Shown here in pieces: positions 16,982 to 28,800 of a stretch of DNA of 64,000 bases; position 1 is the stretch's first letter; every line of letters starts with the position of its first letter. The notes under the pieces were generated by a model. The model had not been told where the DNA came from, did no database searches, and was given only the letters and a program-made list of their open reading frames with translations. Origin of the DNA: an uncultured Clostridia bacterium (lineage in GTDB: Bacteria > Bacillota > Clostridia > Oscillospirales > Acutalibacteraceae); the NCBI GenBank assembly GCA_905235625.1, contig CAJOLX010000003.1, positions 1-64,000 on the forward strand, in the 5' to 3' direction. Made by a program: the position numbers and the translations under genes.

Positions 16982-18073
16982 ATGTCACAGTACAAAGTCG
17001 GTGTTATCGGCGCTACGGGTATGGTAGGTCAGAGATTTATCACCCTCATTGACAAACATCCCTGGTTCAATCTTGAGGTGCTTGCGGCAAGCTCAAGATC
17101 AGCCGGCAAAACCTACGAAGAGGCAGTCGGCGCAAAATGGGCAATGCAAACAGAGATACCCGAGTCCGTCAAAAAAATGGTAGTTAAAGACGCCGGGGCT
17201 GATATAGATGAGATAGCTTCCGCCGTGGATTTTGTTTTCTGCGCGGTAGATATGAAAAAAGACGATATAAAAGCTCTTGAAAAAGCTTACGCTCTCGCGG
17301 AGTGCCCCGTTATTTCAAATAACAGCGCAAACAGGCACACGCCCGACGTGCCCATGATTATACCTGAGCTTAACACCGACCACGCAAAGATAATTGACGT
17401 TCAGAAAAAGCATCTCGGCACAAAGCGCGGATTTATAGCCGTTAAATCAAACTGCTCTCTTCAAAGCTACGTTCCTGCGCTTTATCCTCTCGATAAATAT
17501 TTCGGAGTGGAAGACGTGCTCGTTTGCACTTATCAGGCCATTTCCGGCGCAGGCAAAACCTTTGAAACCTGGCCCGAAATGATAGATAACGTTATACCTT
17601 ACATCGGCGGCGAAGAAGAAAAGAGCGAAATAGAGCCTCTTAAAATCTGGGGCAAAATCGAAGGCGAAGAAATCGTGCCCGCAACAAAGCCCAATTTCAC
17701 GGCTCAGTGCCTTCGCGTTCCCGCTTCCGACGGTCACATGGCGGCTGTTTTCGTTAGGTTTAAAAACAAACCCACCGCAGAGCAAATCAAGCAGGTCTGG
17801 AAGGAATTTAAAGGCTATCCTCAGCAAGTCGGTCTTCCTTCCGCGCCGAAGCAGTTCCTCAATTATTTTGAAGAGGACAATCTGCCTCAGACAAGGCTGC
17901 AGAGAAACCTCGAAAACGGTATGGCGATTTCCGTGGGCCGTTTGAGAGAAGACACTCAGTATGATTATAAGTTCGTCTGCCTTTCCCACAACACATTAAG
18001 AGGCGCTGCGGGCGGAGCGGTGCTCATGGCAGAACAGCTCTGTGAGCAGGGCTACATTCAAAGCAAATTTTAA
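16982..18073 (+). CDS. asd: Aspartate-semialdehyde dehydrogenase
   Basis: YKVGVIGATGMVGQRFITLIDKHPWF; IAVKSNCSLQSYVPAL; QAISGAGK; LRVPASDGHMAAVFV. Confidence 0.93.
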   Translation: MSQYKVGVIGATGMVGQRFITLIDKHPWFNLEVLAASSRSAGKTYEEAVGAKWAMQTEIPESVKKMVVKDAGADIDEIASAVDFVFCAVDMKKDDIKALEKAYALAECPVISNNSANRHTPDVPMIIPELNTDHAKIIDVQKKHLGTKRGFIAVKSNCSLQSYVPALYPLDKYFGVEDVLVCTYQAISGAGKTFETWPEMIDNVIPYIGGEEEKSEIEPLKIWGKIEGEEIVPATKPNFTAQCLRVPASDGHMAAVFVRFKNKPTAEQIKQVWKEFKGYPQQVGLPSAPKQFLNYFEEDNLPQTRLQRNLENGMAISVGRLREDTQYDYKFVCLSHNTLRGAAGGAVLMAEQLCEQGYIQSKF

Positions 18074-18093
18074 TCTGAAAGGAAATTAGAAAT

Positions 18094-18987
18094 ATGAAGC
18101 CGGTAATTTTTACGGGAGCGGGCGTTGCCATTATCACGCCCTTTAACAACGACCAGACAGTTAATTACGACCGTTTTTGCGAAATAGTTGAATATCAGCT
18201 TGAAAAAGGCACCGACGCAATAGTAGTTTGCGGCACAACGGGCGAAGCAAAAACCCTCTCCACCGAAGAGCACGTTAAGCTCATTAAGCTCTGCGTTGAT
18301 ATAGTGAACCACAAGGTTCCCGTTATCGCGGGCGCAGGCTCCAACGACACGAGATATGCCGTTGAGCTTTCAAATGAAGCTGAAAAGTGCGGAGTTGACG
18401 CTCTTCTTTCCGTTACTCCTTATTATAACAAGACCTCTCAGAAGGGTCTTATCGCTCACTATAATTACATTGCAGACAGAGTAAAGACTCCCATCATTCT
18501 TTACAACGTTCCTTCAAGAACGGGCGTTAACATTCAGCCCGAAACTTACGCAGAGCTCGCGAAGCATCCGCTTATCGTCGGCACGAAAGAGGCTAACGGC
18601 GACATCAGCCAGATTGCGCGCACCGCTTCTCTCTGCGGCGACGAGCTCGCAATTTACTCCGGCAACGACGACCAGGCAACCGCTATTATGTCGCTCGGCG
18701 GCAAGGGCGTTATCTCTGTGCTTTCAAACGTTGTGCCGGGCGTTGCGCACAATATAGTGCAAAAATATCTTGACGGCGACTACATCGGCTCGAGAAAGCT
18801 TCAGCTTGAATGGCTTGACCTTTGCAACGCTTTGTTCTATGACGTAAATCCCATCCCCGTTAAAGAAGCCATGAACATGATGGGCCTTGACGTCGGCCCC
18901 GTAAGACTTCCTCTCGTTGAAATGAACGACGCGGGCAAAGAGAAGCTCAGAGCAAGCCTTGTTAAGCACGGCCTTGTGGAGGCGTAA
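18094..18987 (+). CDS. dapA: 4-hydroxy-tetrahydrodipicolinate synthase
   Basis: GAGVAIITPFNNDQTVNYDRFCEIVEYQLEKGTDAIVVCGTTGEAKTLS; PIILYNVPSRTGVNIQPETY; VGTKEANGDI. Confidence 0.96.
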   Translation: MKPVIFTGAGVAIITPFNNDQTVNYDRFCEIVEYQLEKGTDAIVVCGTTGEAKTLSTEEHVKLIKLCVDIVNHKVPVIAGAGSNDTRYAVELSNEAEKCGVDALLSVTPYYNKTSQKGLIAHYNYIADRVKTPIILYNVPSRTGVNIQPETYAELAKHPLIVGTKEANGDISQIARTASLCGDELAIYSGNDDQATAIMSLGGKGVISVLSNVVPGVAHNIVQKYLDGDYIGSRKLQLEWLDLCNALFYDVNPIPVKEAMNMMGLDVGPVRLPLVEMNDAGKEKLRASLVKHGLVEA

Positions 18988-18988
18988 A

Positions 18989-19741
18989 ATGGTAAAGGTT
19001 ATCCTTAACGGATGCAGCGGCCACATGGGCGAATACGTTACAAAGTGCGCGTCCGACAGAGAAAACGTTGAGATAGTTGCAGGCGTTGACTTAAACACCG
19101 CCGTTTCAAGAGATTATCCCGTATATTCCTCTATCGGCGAAGTGAAAGAAAAAGCCGACGTCGTTATAGATTTCAGCCATCCTTCGGCTTTATCGGGCGT
19201 TATTGACTACTGCGCAGGCAATAAGGTCGGCCTTGTGGAATGCTCAACCGGATTAAGCGACGAGCAGATTGAAAATCTGAACGAAGCTTCTCTCAAAACC
19301 GCCGTTTTCCGTTCTGCAAATATGTCTCTCGGCATAAATCTCATTACCGAGCTTTCAAAGACGGCCGCAAAAGTGCTCGGAGATTCTTTTGATATTGAAA
19401 TTGTTGAAGCTCATCACAATCAGAAGCTTGACGCTCCGAGCGGCACGGCTTATATGATTGCCGACGCAATTAGAGATGAGCTGGGGAGCGGCGTTGAGTA
19501 TGAATACGACCGTCACTCAAAAAGAGAAAAAAGGCCCAAAAACGAAATAGGCATACATTCCGTCAGAGGCGGCACGATAGTAGGGGAGCACGAAGTTATT
19601 TTTGCCGGCAACGACGAAGTTATCAAAATTTCACATTCAGCCGGCAGCAAAGCTCTGTTTGCCTCCGGCGCCGTTAACGCGGCAATATTCCTCGCAAACA
19701 AAGAATCGGGATTATACACAATGAAAGATATGCTTAAGTGA
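18989..19741 (+). CDS. dapB: 4-hydroxy-tetrahydrodipicolinate reductase
   Basis: VKVILNGCSGHMGEYVTKCA; ANMSLGINLITELSKTAAKVL; EAHHNQKLDAPSGTAYMIADAI; IHSVRGGTIVGEHEVIFAG. Confidence 0.95.
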   Translation: MVKVILNGCSGHMGEYVTKCASDRENVEIVAGVDLNTAVSRDYPVYSSIGEVKEKADVVIDFSHPSALSGVIDYCAGNKVGLVECSTGLSDEQIENLNEASLKTAVFRSANMSLGINLITELSKTAAKVLGDSFDIEIVEAHHNQKLDAPSGTAYMIADAIRDELGSGVEYEYDRHSKREKRPKNEIGIHSVRGGTIVGEHEVIFAGNDEVIKISHSAGSKALFASGAVNAAIFLANKESGLYTMKDMLK

Positions 19742-19752
19742 GGTATTTAAAA

Positions 19753-20721
19753 ATGAAAAAATCAACGAAAGCAATAATTGCCGTTACCGCAACGGCAGCT
19801 TCAGCCGCGGCAATAGGCTTCGGAGCAGGCTATCTGCTCTTTAACGAGGTGCACAACCGTGACGCTCTCATTTTCAAAAAGGTAGCCGAAAAGGTCGGCC
19901 CCGCAATGGAAAACGCCGAAAGAAATGACGAAGACGACAGACTGCTTTGGTATCGCAACGCCGATTTCATTTCTTATGAAATGATCAACTCCAAGAATTA
20001 TCGTCTTAAAGCAAAAATGATTCCCGCCGATAACGACAGCAAGCTCTACGCTTTCTGCTCACACGGATACAGAAGCTCGGGCGACGGCGAATACTCTCTT
20101 ATGGCAAAGTTCTACCATGACCTCGGCTTCAACGTGTTTATAGTTGACCACCAGGCAAGCGGCGAAAGCGACGGCAAATACATCGGCTTCGGTTACCACG
20201 AATATAAAGACTGCATGGAATGGCTCAACTGGATGATTGAGAAGTTCGGCGACGATATTCAGATTATCCTTCAGGGCGTTTCAATGGGCTGCGCCACCGT
20301 TTCTCTCATGAGCGGCGACGAAAGCCTGCCCGAAAACGTTAAATTTACCGTGGCAGACTGCGGATATACTTCCGTTAAAGCCGAGTTTGAGCATTGCCTT
20401 AAGAACTTCATGCATTTGCCGAAGTTCCCGTTCCTCGGCACCGCAAACGAATTTAACAAGATGATTAACGGCTATGATTTCAATGACGTAAGTCCTCTTG
20501 AAGCGGTTTCAACCGCAAAGGTTCCCATTCTTTTCATTCACGGCGACTCTGACACGTTCGTGCCCACCTATATGGTTCATCAGCTCTACGGCGCGTGCAG
20601 CAGCGAATATAAAGACCTGCTGCTCGTAAAGGGCGCGGCTCACGCAGAAAGCTACAGAATGAATTCCGCTGTTTACGAAGCAAAGGTTAAAGAATTTGTT
20701 GATAAATTCATAGAAAAATAA
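19753..20721 (+). CDS. Alpha/beta hydrolase, membrane anchored
   Basis: N-terminal TM/Ala-rich segment; [17 protein letters not shown] nucleophile region; [24 protein letters not shown]. Confidence 0.85.
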   Translation: MKKSTKAIIAVTATAASAAAIGFGAGYLLFNEVHNRDALIFKKVAEKVGPAMENAERNDEDDRLLWYRNADFISYEMINSKNYRLKAKMIPADNDSKLYAFCSHGYRSSGDGEYSLMAKFYHDLGFNVFIVDHQASGESDGKYIGFGYHEYKDCMEWLNWMIEKFGDDIQIILQGVSMGCATVSLMSGDESLPENVKFTVADCGYTSVKAEFEHCLKNFMHLPKFPFLGTANEFNKMINGYDFNDVSPLEAVSTAKVPILFIHGDSDTFVPTYMVHQLYGACSSEYKDLLLVKGAAHAESYRMNSAVYEAKVKEFVDKFIEK

Positions 20722-20737
20722 TTTAGGGGTAATTATT

Positions 20738-21205
20738 ATGAAATGTCCTTTTTGCGCATGTGAAGACAGCAAGGTTATCGACTCAAGACCCACCGACGAA
20801 GGGGAAAGAATCAGAAGAAGAAGAGAATGCACATCCTGCGGAAAAAGATTCACGACCTATGAAATCATAGAGTCCGTTCCCGTTATCGTGGTTAAAAAAG
20901 ACCACTCAAGAGAATCTTTTGACAGAGATAAGCTTCTCAGAGGTATGCTCAGAGCGTGTGAAAAAAGGCCGGTATCGCTTGAGCAGCTTGAGCACGCGGT
21001 TAACAGCATAGAAGCAAACCTTCAAAACGGATTTGACCGTGAGGTCAGCAGCGACAGCATAGGCGAAATGGCTATGGAAAAGCTCAGAGACCTTGATGAG
21101 GTCGCTTACGTGCGCTTTGCTTCCGTTTACAGGCAGTTTAAGGATATCAACACCTTTATGGAGGAGCTTGCCAAAATACTCAAGGATACCGAAAAGGCGC
21201 AATGA
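20738..21205 (+). CDS. nrdR: Transcriptional repressor NrdR
   Basis: [45 protein letters not shown]-cone region. Confidence 0.96.
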   Translation: MKCPFCACEDSKVIDSRPTDEGERIRRRRECTSCGKRFTTYEIIESVPVIVVKKDHSRESFDRDKLLRGMLRACEKRPVSLEQLEHAVNSIEANLQNGFDREVSSDSIGEMAMEKLRDLDEVAYVRFASVYRQFKDINTFMEELAKILKDTEKAQ

Positions 21206-22050
21206 AAAAAGCTCTTGTAGTTCTTCTTGTGTTTTCAACGGCGCTTCTTGCGGCGTGCTCCGGCAAACAGGAAAATATTATCATAACAAAAAATATGCTC
21301 GTTTATGAAAACGACAAATCCGGCTTTCAGAGCGTCAGAGGCGAATTTGAAGCTGTTACCTCGGTTATACGCACCGAGGTAACTCTGCTTGAAGAGTCCT
21401 ATAACGAAAAGCTTACCTATGAAAATCCGGATACTTATTTCCTTGACGACGAGTATATTTTGAGCACTTTCGCTCCTTTCACTGTTGACGGCTTTGAATT
21501 AACGGAAAGCTTTACCGAGGCTATGGACAGCTCTTCGGCAGCGGCAGTTTTTGAAGATTACGCAAACGGAGCGGACGTTTCGTTTGAAAATGACGGCTCC
21601 GTTATGAAGCTTAAATTCACGGGAAACGAGTCTATGGAAGTTCATTCCGTAAGCTGTTCCTCCGACTGCTCATCTTTCATTTATGAGCACGATTCGGTAA
21701 CGTCCGGCGGAGAGGAATGCGTTGATTTTCTTGAATTTGTTAAGGTGTCCGACAATACTTACGCAATTCAGAGCTCCGTTAACAGGTGCTACGTTTCTTT
21801 TGATTCTCAGGGCCATATAGAGTATTTCAGAATATCGAGCCTTGAAAGCGGCTTAAATACGATGCAGGAAAGCGTTTATTACGCTCTTTCGTCTCCGGGC
21901 AAAAACTGGGTCACCAAAAATAAAAACGCCTCTTATAACTGCATTATCGAGTTTAAAGACGGCATTCTTTATCTCAAAGACTCAAGCACCGGAAATCTCA
22001 AAGAAACGCAGATAAAAGAAGAGGATTATTACTCTGTTTTCATTTATTGA
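21202..22050 (+). CDS. Hypothetical lipoprotein
   Basis: [23 protein letters not shown] lipobox; coding frame overlaps nrdR stop. Confidence 0.7.
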   Translation: MKKALVVLLVFSTALLAACSGKQENIIITKNMLVYENDKSGFQSVRGEFEAVTSVIRTEVTLLEESYNEKLTYENPDTYFLDDEYILSTFAPFTVDGFELTESFTEAMDSSSAAAVFEDYANGADVSFENDGSVMKLKFTGNESMEVHSVSCSSDCSSFIYEHDSVTSGGEECVDFLEFVKVSDNTYAIQSSVNRCYVSFDSQGHIEYFRISSLESGLNTMQESVYYALSSPGKNWVTKNKNASYNCIIEFKDGILYLKDSSTGNLKETQIKEEDYYSVFIY

Positions 22051-22083
22051 CCTTAAACTTTATTAAGCTCACAGGAGGGAAAT

Positions 22084-23049
22084 ATGTCCGAAAACTATTC
22101 AGTTTCTCTCGACAAACTTGTGGAAAACCTGTCTCTTACGGTGGTTTACACGCCGAGAGACCCTTCCGAAATATTCATCACCACCCAGGACGTTAACAGG
22201 CCCGGCTTAATGCTTGCCGGCTATCATGACTATTTTGACCCCAGAAGAGTCCAGTTTTTGGGCCTTGCGGAGCTCGAATACGTCAAAAGCCAGGGTCTTG
22301 CGGAAAGCAATCGGATAATGGAAGACTTTTTCTCGCATAAACCTGCATTGGTAGTGTTTACGAGAGGTCTTACAATTTATGAAAAAGTTATAGAGCTTGC
22401 TCAAAAATACGAAGTGCCTGTCGTTTCGAGCAATGACAGCACCTCGGGCTGTATGTCCGCCACCATTTCTTACCTCGGTGTTGAGCTTGCTCCGAGAATA
22501 ACGAGGCACGGCGTGCTTGTTGAGGTTTACGGCGAAGGCGTGCTTTTGCTCGGCGACAGCGGCGTCGGTAAGAGCGAAACGGCGCTTGAGCTCATAAAGA
22601 GAGGTCACAGGCTTATCGCCGACGACGCCGTTGAGATAAGGCGCGTTTCAAACAAAACGCTCGTAGGCTCCGCTCCCGATAACATACGCCATTTCATTGA
22701 GCTTCGCGGCGTTGGCATCATAAACGCCCGCAGGCTTTTCGGTATAGGCTCCGTTAAGCTCTCCGAAAAAATTGATATGGTCATTAACATGGAGCAGTGG
22801 GACAGTGAAAAGAATTACGACAGGCTCGGCATCGACAGCGAGTATATGAAAATACTCGACATTGAAGTGCCTGTAACCACGGTTCCGGTTAAGCCCGGCA
22901 GAAACCTTTCAATAATTATTGAAGCCGCCGCCATGAATAACAGGCAAAAGAAAATGGGTTATAACGCGGCAAAAGAGCTTCTTTACAAATTAGGCATTGA
23001 AGAAGATGAGCCGGAAAGAAAAGAATTTGAATTCTGGCACGACTTTTAA
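22084..23049 (+). CDS. hprK: HPr(Ser) kinase/phosphorylase
   Basis: GEGVLLLGDSGVGKSETALELIKRGHRLIADDAVEIRRVSNKTLVGSAPDNIRHFIELRGVGIINARRLFG. Confidence 0.97.
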   Translation: MSENYSVSLDKLVENLSLTVVYTPRDPSEIFITTQDVNRPGLMLAGYHDYFDPRRVQFLGLAELEYVKSQGLAESNRIMEDFFSHKPALVVFTRGLTIYEKVIELAQKYEVPVVSSNDSTSGCMSATISYLGVELAPRITRHGVLVEVYGEGVLLLGDSGVGKSETALELIKRGHRLIADDAVEIRRVSNKTLVGSAPDNIRHFIELRGVGIINARRLFGIGSVKLSEKIDMVINMEQWDSEKNYDRLGIDSEYMKILDIEVPVTTVPVKPGRNLSIIIEAAAMNNRQKKMGYNAAKELLYKLGIEEDEPERKEFEFWHDF

Positions 23050-23070
23050 ACAATAACAGGAGGAGTAAAA

Positions 23071-24018
23071 ATGTACAGAATAGGTGTTGATCTCGGAGGA
23101 ACGAACATAGCAGTCGGCGTTGTTTCCGAAAATCTTGAGATAGTCGGCAGGGGAAGCGTTAAGACCAAAGCTCCGAGACCTGCCGCCGATATATTTGACG
23201 ACATTAAAGTAGCCGTTGATTTAGCTATGGCGGATGCGGGAATTACCGCCGATGAAGTTATATCGGTAGGCGTCGGCACTCCGGGCACTGTTAATAAAAA
23301 CACGGGATATATTGAGTTTGCAAACAACCTTGATTTCCAGCAGGTTCCTGCAAAGGAAATGCTTGAGGAAAGGCTCAAAATGACCGTTTATCTTGATAAC
23401 GACGCAAACTGCGCCGCTCTCGGAGAAGCTGTTGCGGGCTCCGGCAAGGGCAGCAAGAATTTTGTAGCCATCACTCTCGGCACGGGCGTCGGCTCGGGCA
23501 TAATCATAGACGGCAAAATCATTAACGGCGCAAACTTTGCGGCGGGCGAAATGGGTCACATGGTAATCTGCGTTGACGGCGAGCAGTGCAACTGCGGCAG
23601 AAGAGGCTGCTGGGAGGCTTACGCTTCGGCGACCGCTCTTATTGCCCAGACCAAAGACGCCATGAAGCATAATCAGGATTCCGTTATGTGGCAGCTCGTA
23701 AATGACAATATTGACGCCGTAAACGGAAGAACCGCTTTTGACGCCATGAGACTTAACGACCCCGCAGGCAAGGCTGTTGTGGATAAATACACCTATTACG
23801 TAGCAAGCGGCATTATCAACATCATAAACGCTCTTCAGCCCGAATTTATATGCGTAGGCGGCGGCATTGCAAACGAGAAAGAAACATTGCTTGAGCCTAT
23901 AAGAAATTTCGTAAGAAGAGAGCGTTACAGCCATTACGCAACTAAACAGACAGAGATCGTTTCCGCTGAGCTCGGCAATGACGCGGGCATATTCGGCGCC
24001 GCTCTGCTTGACAGCTGA
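23071..24018 (+). CDS. ROK family glucokinase
   Basis: YRIGVDLGGTNIAVGVV; LDNDANCAALGEA; CNCGRRGCWEAYASATAL. Confidence 0.92.
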   Translation: MYRIGVDLGGTNIAVGVVSENLEIVGRGSVKTKAPRPAADIFDDIKVAVDLAMADAGITADEVISVGVGTPGTVNKNTGYIEFANNLDFQQVPAKEMLEERLKMTVYLDNDANCAALGEAVAGSGKGSKNFVAITLGTGVGSGIIIDGKIINGANFAAGEMGHMVICVDGEQCNCGRRGCWEAYASATALIAQTKDAMKHNQDSVMWQLVNDNIDAVNGRTAFDAMRLNDPAGKAVVDKYTYYVASGIINIINALQPEFICVGGGIANEKETLLEPIRNFVRRERYSHYATKQTEIVSAELGNDAGIFGAALLDS

Positions 24019-24022
24019 TTAT

Positions 24023-24916
24023 ATGGACGGTTTGGTTAAGCTCTGCAGCGACAATAACATACGCTGCCTCGAAAACGAGCCGCTTTCAAAATATATCTCT
24101 TTCAAGGTCGGCGGCCCGTGCAGAGCTATGGTATTCCCCAACAGCGCCGAAAAAGCCGCGCTCGTTATCAAATATCTTTCAGAGCGTGAAATAAAGCGCT
24201 TCATAATGGGCAACGGCACCAATCTGCTTTTTGCGGACGAAGGCTACGACGGCGTTATAATTAACACGTCGGATTATAACGAAATAAAAGCAGAGGAAGA
24301 AAATATTTACGCATTCGGCGGCGCGCCCCTCATAAAGCTTTGCCGTTTGGCGCTTGATAATTCGCTATCGGGCCTTGAATTTGCTTACGGCATTCCCGGC
24401 TCTGCCGGCGGAGCCGCGTATATGAACGCAGGCGCGTATAACGGGGAAATGAAAGACGTAATCGCTTATTGCGATTATATCGATTCCGATTTAACCGTTC
24501 GCAGAGCTTATTCAGACGAGCTCTCTTTGAGCTACAGAAAGAGCGCTTTTAACGACACCGATAAATTCATATTAAACGTTGCTTTAAAGCTTAAAAAAGG
24601 CGATAAAGACGAAATTAAAGCAAAAATGGACGACCTTCTTTCCCGCAGAAAAGACAAGCAGCCGCTTGAATATCCGAGCGCGGGCAGCACGTTTAAAAGA
24701 CCGGAAGGTTATTTTGCGGGAGCTCTCATTGAGCAGTGCGGTCTTAAGGGCCGCAGCGTAGGCGGAGCGCAGGTTAGCGAAAAGCACGCAGGTTTCATAA
24801 TAAACAAAGGCGGAGCGAGCGCCGACGATATTCTTAAGCTCATAGAGCTTTGTCAGAACGAAGTGCTCAAGAAAACGGGCGTTACGCTCGAACCGGAAGT
24901 CAAAATAATAAAATAG
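24023..24916 (+). CDS. murB: UDP-N-acetylmuramate dehydrogenase
   Basis: YISFKVGGPCRAMVFP; RFIMGNGTNLLFADEGYDGVIINTS; FAYGIPGSAGGAAYMNAGAYNGEM; PSAGSTFKRPEGYFAGALIEQCGLKG. Confidence 0.96.
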   Translation: MDGLVKLCSDNNIRCLENEPLSKYISFKVGGPCRAMVFPNSAEKAALVIKYLSEREIKRFIMGNGTNLLFADEGYDGVIINTSDYNEIKAEEENIYAFGGAPLIKLCRLALDNSLSGLEFAYGIPGSAGGAAYMNAGAYNGEMKDVIAYCDYIDSDLTVRRAYSDELSLSYRKSAFNDTDKFILNVALKLKKGDKDEIKAKMDDLLSRRKDKQPLEYPSAGSTFKRPEGYFAGALIEQCGLKGRSVGGAQVSEKHAGFIINKGGASADDILKLIELCQNEVLKKTGVTLEPEVKIIK

Positions 24917-24927
24917 GAGGGGTGAGT

Positions 24928-25833
24928 GTGTCCTTCTCGTCAACAATTAAAAACGAACTTTCAAGGATAGACGATATTCCCCAATGCTGTTATCATGCAC
25001 AAGTCTATGGGCTTGTGCTTTTTGCTCATTTCAGCCCGAATAATTTTTCAATTAAAACCGAAAACAGAGACGTTTTTAATCTTTACAGCGACTGCGTTAC
25101 GAATTATCTCGGCTGTAAGCTCACAACCTGTGATAACTCGTCAAAAATAATCAAAGCGTCGGTCGACGATAAAGAAGACATAAAAAAAGCCTTTGATAAA
25201 TTCGGCCATTCAATTACAGAAACATCCGTAAGAATAAACCATGCGAATTTTCAGAATGACTGCTGCATAAGCTCTTTTTTAAGAGGAGTTTTTCTTTCCT
25301 GCGGATATATATCGGAGCCCGAAAACGGTTATCATCTTGAATTTGTTGTGCCTTATAAGAAGCTCTGTATGGACCTTATAAGAGTGCTTAATGAGCTTGA
25401 GCTTAACCCCAAATATATCTTAAGAAAAGGCTATCACGTAGTTTATTTTAAAGACAGTGAAAACATTGAAGACCTGCTCACTTATATCGGCGCTCAGAAC
25501 GCCGCGCTCTATCTCATAAACGTTAAAATAGAGAAGGACGTTATAAACAACGTTAACAGGCGGCTTAATTTTGAAGTTTACAATATCGGCAAAACCTCTT
25601 TGGCAGCCGATAATCAGGTTAAAGCCATTCAATATATCGCGGAAAACGCAGGCCTTTTGGTTTTGCCGGAGGAGCTGAGAAACGTTGCTCAGCTTCGCCT
25701 TGACAATCCCGAAGCGTCTCTTTCTCAGCTTTGCGAGCTGAGCGAAGAAAAGCTTTCAAGATCCGGCATGAAGCACAGGCTTGATAAAATAATGTCCTTA
25801 TACGAGGATATGAGCAGCAAAGCGGAGAAATAA
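24928..25833 (+). CDS. whiA: DNA-binding protein WhiA
   Basis: SFSSTIKNELSRI; FLRGVFLSCGYISEPENGYHLEFV; C-terminal HTH NPEASLSQLCELSEEKLSRSGMKHRLDKI; GTG start after AGGAGG. Confidence 0.93.
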   Translation: MSFSSTIKNELSRIDDIPQCCYHAQVYGLVLFAHFSPNNFSIKTENRDVFNLYSDCVTNYLGCKLTTCDNSSKIIKASVDDKEDIKKAFDKFGHSITETSVRINHANFQNDCCISSFLRGVFLSCGYISEPENGYHLEFVVPYKKLCMDLIRVLNELELNPKYILRKGYHVVYFKDSENIEDLLTYIGAQNAALYLINVKIEKDVINNVNRRLNFEVYNIGKTSLAADNQVKAIQYIAENAGLLVLPEELRNVAQLRLDNPEASLSQLCELSEEKLSRSGMKHRLDKIMSLYEDMSSKAEK

Positions 25834-25834
25834 T

Positions 25835-28800
25835 ATGTCTTTTGCCCATCTTCACGTTCATTCGGAATACAGCCTGCTTGACGGCGCGTGCAGAATTGAA
25901 CCTATGCTTGACAAAATTAAAAGCATGGGGCAGTCTTCTGTTGCCATAACCGACCACGGCGTGATGTACGGGGCAATAAAATTCTATAAAGCCGCAAAAG
26001 AACGGGGAATAAATCCGATAATCGGCTGTGAGGTTTACGTCGCTCCGAGGTCAAGATTTGACAAGGTTCACGGTATTGACAGCGAAAGATTTCATCTTAT
26101 TCTTTTGTGCGAGAATAATACGGGCTACAGCAACCTAATTAAAATTGTTTCCGAAGGCTGGATAAACGGCTTTTACACAAAGCCGAGAGTTGATTTGGAA
26201 GTGCTCGAAAAATATCACGAGGGCATTATTGCTCTCTCCGGCTGTCTTTTCGGCGAGGTTTCTCAAAACTTATTGAGAGGGGATTATCAGAAAGCAAAAG
26301 AGACGGCGTTAAAATATCGCGATATTTTCGGCAAAGATAATTACTTTCTCGAAATACAAAATCACGGCCTTGAGGAGCAGCTTAAAATAAACTCAGACCT
26401 TGTTAAGCTCTCAAAAGAGCTTAATATACCTCTTGCCGCAACAAACGATGCTCATTACATCAACAAAGAGGATAATATCATTCAGCAGGTGCTTATCTGC
26501 ATTCAGACTAACCATATTCTCGGCGAAAGCACGGGCTTTGAGTTTTCGACCGATGAATTTTACCTTAAATCAGAGGATGAAATGCTTGAATCTTTCGGCT
26601 TTTGCCCCGAAGCCGTGAGCAATACGGCTGCCATAGCGGAAAGATGCCGGGTCGAATTTGAATTCGGCAACACAAAGCTTCCTCATTTTGAGGTGCCGGG
26701 CAATCAGGATCACTTTGAATATTTCAAAAATATGTGCCTTGAAGGCTTTAAGGAAAGATACGGTGATAACGCTCCGCCCGAATATCTTGACAGAATGAAC
26801 TATGAGCTTGACGTTATTAACCGTATGGGCTATATTGACTATTATCTTATAGTTCAGGATTTTATAAACTACGCCAAAACTCACGATATTCCCGTTGGGC
26901 CCGGCAGAGGCAGCGGCGCAGCGAGCATTTGTGCTTATTGCTGCGGAATTACGGGCATAGACCCCATGAAAAACAATCTGCTCTTTGAGAGATTTTTAAA
27001 TCCCGAAAGAGTCAGTATGCCCGATTTTGACGTTGATTTCTGCTATGAAAGACGCGGAGAAGTTATTGATTACACCATAAGAAAATACGGCTCAGACCAC
27101 GTGGCTCAAATTGTAACTTTCGGCACAATGGCGGCAAAAGCAGCCGTAAGAGACGTTGGCAGAGTTATGGGCGTGCCTTACGGCACTGTTGACGCTATTG
27201 CAAAAGCCATACCTAACGAGCTTAATATAACGCTGCAAAAAGCGCTTGAAACGTCAAAAGAATTCAGAAGCATATATGACAGCGACAAAACGGCAAAAGA
27301 AATAATCGACCTTTCCATTAAGGTGGAGGGAATGCCGAGGCACGCCTCAACTCACGCGGCAGGCGTTGTCATAACCGCGGACCCGGTTGACAGCTACGTT
27401 CCGCTTTCAAAAAACGAAGACGCGGTTGTAACTCAGTTTACGATGAAAGACCTTGAGCAGCTCGGTCTTTTAAAAATGGATTTTTTAGGCCTTCGAACTT
27501 TGACAGTTATTAAATCCGCCGAAAATGAAATAAAAAAATCAGACCCCTCGTTTAACATAGATAAAATACCGGAAAACGACAAAAACGTGATGAAAATGTT
27601 TTCCCGTGGCGACACTCAGGGCGTTTTTCAGTTTGAATCCGCGGGCATGAAGAGAGTTTTAACTCAGCTAAAGCCCGAACAGTTTGAAGATATAGTCGCC
27701 GTTATTTCGCTTTATCGGCCCGGGCCGATGGAGTCTATTCCGGCTTATATTCAAAATAAATCAAACCCCGAAAAAATCAAATACAAAACTCCCGCTCTTA
27801 AAAATATTCTTGACGTTACTTACGGCTGCATCGTTTATCAGGAGCAGGTTATGCAGATTTGCCGTGAAATTGCCGGATATTCATTCGGCCGCTCCGATAT
27901 CGTAAGAAGAGCAATGGCAAAGAAGCAGCACGACGTGATGCTCAAAGAGCGCGAAAACTTCGTTCACGGCATTACGGACGAAAACGGAAACGTTATCTGC
28001 GACGGCGCCGTTAGAAGGGGAGTAAGCGAAAAAGCAGCGAATGAAATCTTTGACGAAATGGTGTCGTTCGCTTCATACGCATTCAATAAAGCTCACGCCG
28101 CGGCTTATGCTTACGTTTCTTATCAGACAGCTTATCTTAAATGTTATTATCCCAAAATATATTTTGCATCTCTTTTGACAAGCGTTTCCGACAATACCGG
28201 AAAAATAGCGGAATATATACAGGAAGCGGAAAAAATCGGCATTAAAATTTTGCCGCCGCACGTAAACACCGCTGCGTATAAATTCACTCCCACAGACGAG
28301 GGCATCGCGTTTTCTCTCTCAGCCGTTAAGAATATCGGCTCAGCGTTTATCGGCAGAGTGGTTAATGAAAGAAACGGTAACGGCAAATTTACAGATATGT
28401 ATGATTTCTGCGAGAGAATGTACGGCAAAGACCTTAACAGGAGAGCAGTCGAAAGCCTCATTAAATGCGGCGCTCTTGACGGCATGGGAGCAAATCGCAA
28501 GCAAATGCTTCAGTCAATTGACCGCGTTTTTGAGCAGCTTGACAACGTGAAGAGGAAAAATATATCCGGTCAGATTGGTTTCGGCGACATTGACTCCGAA
28601 AGCTCCGAATCAATATCTTATGAGAAGTTTGTTTACGCCGACGTTGAAGAGCTCAGCAGCGAAGATCTTCTTAAATACGAAAAAGACGTTGCCGGAATGT
28701 ATCTCACAGGCCATCCTCTCTCGGAATATAAAGAGTATCTTAATCACATTAAACGTGATAAGATAAGCGATATATTGTCAGACAGCGAGAAATATCAGGA

